From NCBI GenBank assembly GCA_038496445.1, contig JALMLS010000420.1, positions 310,001 to 374,000 on the forward strand: a stretch of 64,000 nucleotides of DNA. The letters run 5' to 3'. A model generated the notes under the pieces. That model was not told the DNA's origin. It did not search any database and was given only the letters and a program-made list of their open reading frames with translations. The DNA is from Trichosphaerium sp. ATCC 40318. Its lineage: Eukaryota > Discosea > Flabellinia > Trichosidae. The position numbers and the translations under genes are program-made. Positions 58,321 to 64,000 of this stretch are shown here, in pieces (positions within the stretch are counted from its first letter, which is position 1; each line of letters starts with the position of its first letter).

Positions 58321-60310
58321 TATAAGTTGTCCATTGCTGTGCCACTGTTTGCTCTCTCCGTTTTCTTTACCGTTTTCATATTTGGGCTACTACCGTTCAG
58401 TTTTGATGTGGGCATGTATGTTACATCAAGCACACAAGTTGGACACACTGAGACAAGCTTTTTTCTTGTACTCACTGACAATAATCGTGCGTTGGGATTG
58501 GTTAATCTTAGATAGTCTTACTGTTGTTTTAGAGACAATGAAGTGATGGAAGTTCCAATTATTTAAACGCTCCAATTGAATTATTTGAGATATACAATGA
58601 CGTGTGTCCTCAAGAACAAGTCCACGTGACATCAGGGAAATTAGACGGTGACATTTACAATGGCCTTGTGTTCGCTTGCAATAGTGAAATTTTGCGTTTA
58701 AGTGGAAGTGAACTCGCTGGCGTAGAGCAAGGAGCGAAATTGAAAATGTCTGAACTCAACATTGTGAAGCAAGCAGTAGAATACTGGTATACAATCAGCT
58801 GATGTCGATAAAGATGGTATAGATGAAGTGAGAGCACGCAGTCTGCATTAATGCAGGCATGTGGGCTTACAACATGGGTACGAGCAACAAATTGCTACGA
58901 TTGTGCTAACCTTAAACTTATAGGAACGCTCGGGGAACCAGTTTATACCGTAGAAGTAGTTAACTCCAACGATGAGGTAATGAGTATCAGTACATTCGAT
59001 AGACGTCAGAAAAGATTTTTGCGAGTAACACTTAACGATATGAGGTAAACGTTTTTGTTGACACATTGCTTAAACAGTTCCTCACATAATTATTACAGAA
59101 ATAGTGACATCAACATCATTGATGTCAGTGTCAAAGGTGTCACTGTAGAGTATATGGAAACTACTCAAACAATCGATGAGGTAGTAGTAGTGAGGGTAGA
59201 ATATGCGCGCGATACAAATGATAGTGTTGAAAACGTTGCCATTATGTTGAATCGCTCAGAACACCCGTTCATTGCAAAGCAATTTAACATTAGTGGAACC
59301 ATCAATATAACTTCTGTGATGCCAAAAGCATCTGTTCCAGTCGCTTTGTCTCCATCAAACCCGGTAACAATTCCGTCAAAGTCCATAAAAAGCGCCTCTT
59401 CAAAGTACGAAAGTAATTGATCCGAAAACTGAAGAGTGTGACAATACAATTGGATGTGGTAATGATTGTCTGTGTGAAACTGCTTACTTGGGTAATGGAT
59501 CTTGCGTACCTCCTCCAACAATGTCACTAACAACAGACGCACCTACTAATACAGTACCTACAATGATATCAATTGTGGCTCCAGACAGAAGAAACCAACT
59601 ACTGAGCAACCAACAGCGATTACTACAACTATGGTATGGTAGAGATGCACCCGAGCCGTACATGTACCATTTCACAAAACCATACACCATAAATACACCA
59701 AACGCGGAAGGGTGTAGAAAGATCAGCGAGCTCTAGAGCTGTACCCCCAAAGAGCTAGGATGGAGTTACCCTAAACTCACAATAACTGGTACAGAATGTA
59801 CACCCAGAAAACAGTTAGGGAGCGGAGCGATCTTCTGTCTATCACGGTGGACGTTAAGAAAAAGAAAGTGTCAGTTAAAATCTTTCAAATCAAGTACACT
59901 ACATGGCTGCACATGAGGAGAATGATACTCAAACACCTGAATGAGTTAGATATAGATGGCATACCAACGTTTGTACGTATACCTTTTTTTGTTGGCTCAG
60001 GCTTCGGAGCTCCACAGAGAGATACCATTAGCGGAATCAAGAGCTTTGGATCATTCCAACAGTTTCAAAGTTGGATTTTTTTCATTTTGTACTGGTCTTT
60101 AATTTTGTTGCATCTGCTTGCAGTGTATGCGTCGACTGTTGTCTGCCTTCCTTAGAAATTCTGTTATTATTAGTCTGTTTTCTTTGTAGCCCTCAGAGTT
60201 TGTTTCTAAAACAAAAATCTCTATCACAAGCCACTTTATACGCAATAGCTACCTACTTGAAGCAGTCAATTATTACAATAACTGCACTACCTAATACTTT
60301 AACAACCTGA
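58321..60310 (+). pseudogene. Receptor-like gene with FG-GAP-like, Cys-rich and Pro/Thr parts, frame-disrupted
   Basis: The first frame starts with a signal anchor (MYKLSIAVPLFALSVFFTVF). Next segments are out of register: APIELFEIYNDVCPQEQVHV (58,570), SADVDKDGIDEV (near 58,800, an FG-GAP/VCBS-type calcium loop) and QACGLTTWVRATNCYDCANL (58,855). After an intron comes NSDINIIDVSVKGVTVEYME (59,100-59,160). A Cys-rich EGF-like unit follows (EECDNTIGCGNDCLCETAYL, 59,430) and a Thr-rich stalk (TTDAPTNTVPTM). Another frame shift follows near 59,595. A last frame (59,796-60,155) ends with a membrane-like helix (WIFFILYWSLILLHLLAVYA). The order resembles the receptors beside it, but three or more frame changes not explained by introns suggest a pseudogene. 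Confidence 0.5.
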
Positions 60311-60602
60311 TTGAAGCACTCACTACAGAAATACGACAAAAAAAAACAATCACGTGATGAGTACCAAAAGTGCAACCAGAAGTGATCATTGTAAAACTGT
60401 TCACCTATGCACTACCCATCAACAATTACGAGTCCGAATCTGCACATTATCATTCCATTCTTACTTGCTAACTTAACATAACATTAAAATGTCGAACATT
60501 GTTCGTAGCAAATAAAAGCTCCACGTGCTCAGGTCACATAAACTTTTCTGTCTCAAATTTCTTGTCTAGAGGGTCAGTCAGAGAAAACCGTTTAACATTT
60601 GT

Positions 60603-61469
60603 ATGTTGAAAAGAAAATCTTCAACGAATTCGAAACGATTTTCCGCAAAAAAAACAAAGGAAGTTCTGACTTGCCTCTACCATAATTACAAACACACAAC
60701 AGTCATGACAACAACCACAGACATAACTGTTGAAGCTTTGAACGAATTCGTAGGACAGTTTAACGTACCAAATGACGAACCGGAGAAAGAACCAGTGAAA
60801 GTCGCTGTAAATGATTGGATTGGTATAGGAGAGGAAGGTTTTGATGTTAAGAGCGTCAAAATGCGCGAACTTGAAGGCGGACTCAACGGCTACGGTATTA
60901 TTCTGGAAAACGTTCTGACGCGCAAAGAGTGCCAAAATATCATCGCTGCCACTGAAAAAGTAGGCTACGGGTGCCTTGGAAAAGGTAAAACGGGTGCAGC
61001 TTACAGGGGTAACAGAAGGCTTCAAATACACGACACAGATCTCTCTATGGGCAAGGAACTTTGGAGACGCATCTCTAAATTCGTACCAAAAATAGAGACT
61101 CTACCAGACGAAGAAGGATCATTTGAGTTCAGTAAAATGAACGAGCGTTATAGATTCGCCAAGTACTACGCCAAACAAGGTTTTTCAATCCATGTTGACA
61201 AGCCAACAATATTCGAGCCTACAACATGCAGCATCTACACTGTTAATATCTACCTCAATGATTTAGCACCAGAACAAGCAGGAAGAACAAGGTTTTTCAC
61301 TAAAATCTTCAATGGTAAATTAGTCGCAAGTGCAGGCGGTTTAGCTGGAAGTGTTGTTATCTTTAAGCAAGCTGTAGTACCTTATAGTCCTTTCCATGAT
61401 GGAGAGCAACTAGCATCTGGTTTGAAGTATCTAATGCGCACTGATGTAGTGTACAACAACGTCAAATAA
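60603..61469 (+). CDS. 2-oxoglutarate/Fe(II)-dependent dioxygenase, prolyl-hydroxylase-like
   Basis: An intronless 288-residue frame. The catalytic core (residues about 95-288) begins GYGIILENVLTRKECQNIIA. It has NRRLQIHD, then RYRFAKYYAKQGFSIHVDKP with the iron ligands H197 and D199, and SPFHDGEQLASGLKYLMRTD with H265 and the basic 2-oxoglutarate anchor (K275 or R279). TVNIYLNDLAPEQAGRTRFF is the usual strand between them. The first Met may be too early; a second, at residue 35 (MTTTTDITVEALNEFVGQFN), gives a more typical start. The likely role is hydroxylation of a protein side chain. The substrate is unknown, and no signal peptide is seen. Confidence 0.85.
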   Translation: MLKRKSSTNSKRFSAKKTKEVLTCLYHNYKHTTVMTTTTDITVEALNEFVGQFNVPNDEPEKEPVKVAVNDWIGIGEEGFDVKSVKMRELEGGLNGYGIILENVLTRKECQNIIAATEKVGYGCLGKGKTGAAYRGNRRLQIHDTDLSMGKELWRRISKFVPKIETLPDEEGSFEFSKMNERYRFAKYYAKQGFSIHVDKPTIFEPTTCSIYTVNIYLNDLAPEQAGRTRFFTKIFNGKLVASAGGLAGSVVIFKQAVVPYSPFHDGEQLASGLKYLMRTDVVYNNVK

Positions 61470-61812
61470 ATCTGAGGCTCTGACCTTTTTTTTTTGTATT
61501 GTGTTGAGTTTTTTTCTGGATACAGTGGGACAAAACAAGATAATATTACGCGCTTGCGCAATGCAGTAAGCAGACATTTTCAGTAAAATGTGTCACGTAG
61601 TTGACACTTACTTTTCATTGAAGAAGAAATGTAATGTAAGTTAAATAAGTTGGCATTTTATAGGATCCCCTTAGTAACATACTCGTTTTCTGATCGCTGC
61701 TTAAATTGGATTCTTTTGGGTGAAACTGTGCTTGAGTCTCCTGAAGTCTCCATGTATTTATAAAAAGGCCCAACACATAAGCATACCATAAAAATCGCAG
61801 TACTGTTTACCC

Positions 61813-64000
61813 ATGGGCGCTTTTACGACATTTACAGTAAGTATCCGTTAACTTTCGTCATAACTAATTTCTGCAGGTATTAATATCACTGTACGCTATT
61901 GCGATAGCAGTACCATACGAAAAGGATGTTAAATCAGTTGTTACTATGGTAAGCCAAAACGCCTCCACTAAAATACCGCCAAACAAGCCAAAACTGTGGT
62001 TCTTACATATTTATTTGTAAACAACGCGCCCGATACTGATATCTGTCTGTTAGCACACAAAATGGATGCGGACGCCTTCAGTCGCGTATAACATACATGG
62101 CAATAAAGGAGCCGTTGTTACAGTTGGTAGTCACAGTGGTCACAATTTTATTGCAATGGAATTCATTAACGCAAATGGGGATAATCTAACATACAAAAAC
62201 AAGATTATAGAAGCACCTAGCGTAGATTGCCCAGCAGTTGCGTATAATCCGTCTTCCGATAATTTCTTAGTTACGTATACTGCTAAGAATATAAGTTTGA
62301 TCGATTTCTCCGTGAGGTATGCTCTTATTTTTAAAGTTATTTATTTTTTTCACCTTTTTGGTTTTTTTTTTATCGTTGAGCTTCTCTGGTAAACCCCTTT
62401 TGATGACGCTTGTTAATACTAAGTGTTTTTATAGCACATCTATTTATGGCGTGTTTGTTGATAACTCAGGAAACATTATGGGTGATCATTTTTCAGTAAG
62501 CACAACTCCACCGCAACAGAGTGGTATGTCACAATGGCCACCATGTCCTTCTGTAGCTTTCAGCACGGCAGATCAACAATTTTTTGTAACGTGGCATCAA
62601 AGAAGGCCTAAAGAGCCTGGATTCGAAATTGTCGGGTGCCTTGTTAATAGACAGACTGGAGGTATTGTAAGTGTAACACAGTCCAAACACCTAGCGTAAG
62701 TGTTCTTTATTTATACGTTACATTAAGTTACCTTTCTTAACCTTTAAGTTAGATACAATGGATTAAATCCGAAGAGTGTTTTCTCAGCTACAAAAGCGTT
62801 TACTGCATACCAATCTGTTGATTTAGCAACATCTAGACATGAAGCTTTCATTGTAGTCTCTCACCCTCTCCAAGACGATAAAAACACATTCCATAAGCAT
62901 ACACGTATAGATGTACGTTATTAAGAGTATACAGCACGCATAGCAACTAGAATTAATGTTGTTTAGAATCACAAAACAAGCAGTTTTGACGTTGGTGTTA
63001 ATACGCCACCAGATATAGTTTTTAATAGCGCTGTTGATAGAGTTATTACTGTGTGGTCTGCAGAGATTGTCACTGGAGAATCTGGTGCGTGTTATAGTTT
63101 ATAGCCTGATATCTGACGTATTTAGACATATACATACGCTCTGCTATTCAGACAGGAGGGTTTGATAGCAAGCCAATAAGAATCTCCTTCGCAAAGGATG
63201 CTTATGCTCCACGCATCGCTGTAGACCTTGTTCATGTAAGGACGATAATGTTTTAACTCGAAGCATCTCTAATATGTTTCTTTTAGAGACAATATCTTGT
63301 CATTTGGAATAAGAGAAGTGGTGGCGTTATGGGACAGTTTTTAAATGAAAGTTTTGAGTGGATAGGACTTAGCTTTGAGATTACAAGCGATAAGTCAGGT
63401 AAATCTATTACTGACCCTGCTACATCTCCTATTGTACAATATATTCCTAATTCCGATCGCTACATTGTACTATGGCCTGGTGCCAATGCGCAGACAATAC
63501 AAGGTGTATTCTTAGGTACATTGCTTAGCCAGTCTTCATTCTTACTTGTAACTTCAATAACCTCCAAATAGGTCCTCCAGATGTTAGTGTGGACATAATT
63601 GTCCCTGGTCAGACGTATACATATGCGCCTACCTCTGTACCAACAGAAGATGCGCCTACATTTGTACCAACAGAAGCTACTAAAGCGCCAGTACCAGCTC
63701 CAACACTTGAACCTACAACCGTACTTCCTCCAATATTTAGCCCAACTCCATTACCACCACTTCCGTCACCTGCTGACGATTTACCTACAATACAACCTAC
63801 ACCGCCTCCACCTGTAATGACACATACAGAATATGTGGAGAATCAGGGTAAATCAAGATCCACTGCCATTGCTTTTGCTAGTACGTCGACTACAATAGAA
63901 TTCTAAATGCTAACCACTTTTTTTAGTTCTTGTTCCAGCTTGCGCTTTCATTGTTATTGGCGTTGGTATTGCTGCATACAAGTGGATAAAGAGTCGTAAA
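61813..64000 (+). CDS. Receptor with propeller-like ectodomain, Pro/Thr stalk and membrane helix (partial)
   Basis: The start at 61,813 (MGAFTTFT, spliced to VLISLYAIAIAVPYEKDVKS) gives a split signal peptide. The ectodomain shows a recurring blade signature: P(A/S)VAYNPSSDNFLVTYT (62,230), PSVAFSTADQQFFVTWHQRR (62,545), NSAVDRVITVWS (63,025), RQYLVIWNKRSG (63,285) and NSDRYIVLWPGA (63,450), each followed by a Gly turn. A Pro/Thr stalk follows (63,600-63,820, TSVPTEDAPTFVPTEATKAP). After an intron (near 63,880-63,928) comes VLVPACAFIVIGVGIAAYKW, a membrane helix, and basic KSRK at the window edge. The cytoplasmic part, possibly a kinase as in the gene at 54-57 kb, lies outside. Most of the seven or so introns are supported by GT-AG signals, and frames are intact. 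Confidence 0.72.

Noticed and set aside
1-64000. An endogenous giant-virus insertion, suggested by the F-box/LRR and MORN_2 proteins
   Set aside because: No viral core gene (capsid, polymerase, packaging ATPase) is present, and spliced host genes flank and interleave the intronless ones, so only gene-by-gene transfer remains possible.
1-64000. tRNA, rRNA or CRISPR elements
   Set aside because: No cloverleaf-like A/B boxes, rRNA blocks or regularly spaced direct repeats were noticed on either strand; a covariance-model scan would be needed to exclude tRNAs fully.

Overview
This 64 kb window is nuclear DNA of a single-celled, intron-rich eukaryote. Core genes are split by many short introns, mostly about 30-110 nt, with GTACGT/GTAAGT/GTGCGT-like donors and TTTTAG/CTAG-like acceptors. 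Base composition is AT-leaning. I see no rRNA, tRNA or CRISPR array and no intact transposon. The gene content fits a free-living protist: TAF1, CCT8, ETFRF1, a RhoGEF, a cAMP-receptor-like GPCR, receptor kinases and Pro/Thr-rich stalk proteins. I cannot place it in a lineage. Pro/Thr stalks recall stramenopiles; CAR-like GPCRs and HRDLA-type receptor kinases also occur in amoebozoans and other protists.

Layout. 0-13 kb: housekeeping genes TAF1 (partial, minus) and CCT8 (plus), a minus-strand gene that fuses an RPA70N-like domain to BTB-BACK, and a putative receptor joining a PA-like ectodomain to seven membrane segments. 13-25.5 kb: a gene-poor accessory zone with intronless or nearly intronless F-box genes (zinc ribbon, LRR, and a 24-repeat MORN_2/YwqK-like protein) and several decayed F-box/LRR copies and frameshifted ORFs. 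25.6-32.8 kb: a CCR4/Angel-type EEP phosphatase/nuclease, a repeat protein ending in a VSR-like nuclease domain, a CAR-like GPCR and a secreted protein. 34-42.4 kb: a DH-PH RhoGEF, a frameshifted F-box-like gene, an NTF2-like protein and a CDF cation transporter with an unusual tail. 42.4-51.5 kb: a long gene-poor stretch, an intact F-box/LRR gene, a zinc-finger SDR and ETFRF1. 51.6-64 kb: a second PA-like/7TM receptor, a receptor protein kinase, a disrupted receptor-like gene, a 2OG-Fe(II) oxygenase and the start of another receptor with a Pro/Thr stalk.

How it fits together. Much of the non-housekeeping content is for sensing and signalling (two PA-7TM candidates, one GPCR, one receptor kinase, two receptor-like ectodomain genes, one secreted ectodomain, one RhoGEF) or for substrate-recognition-type F-box/BTB proteins. 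Three signals are not explained by ordinary gene content. The palindrome TCACGTGA occurs 13 times, five of them inside introns. Introns of two unrelated genes share an identical 22-nt core. Single-nucleotide frame breaks are concentrated in the accessory genes. All exon models come from reading the sequence by eye and are unverified by transcripts.
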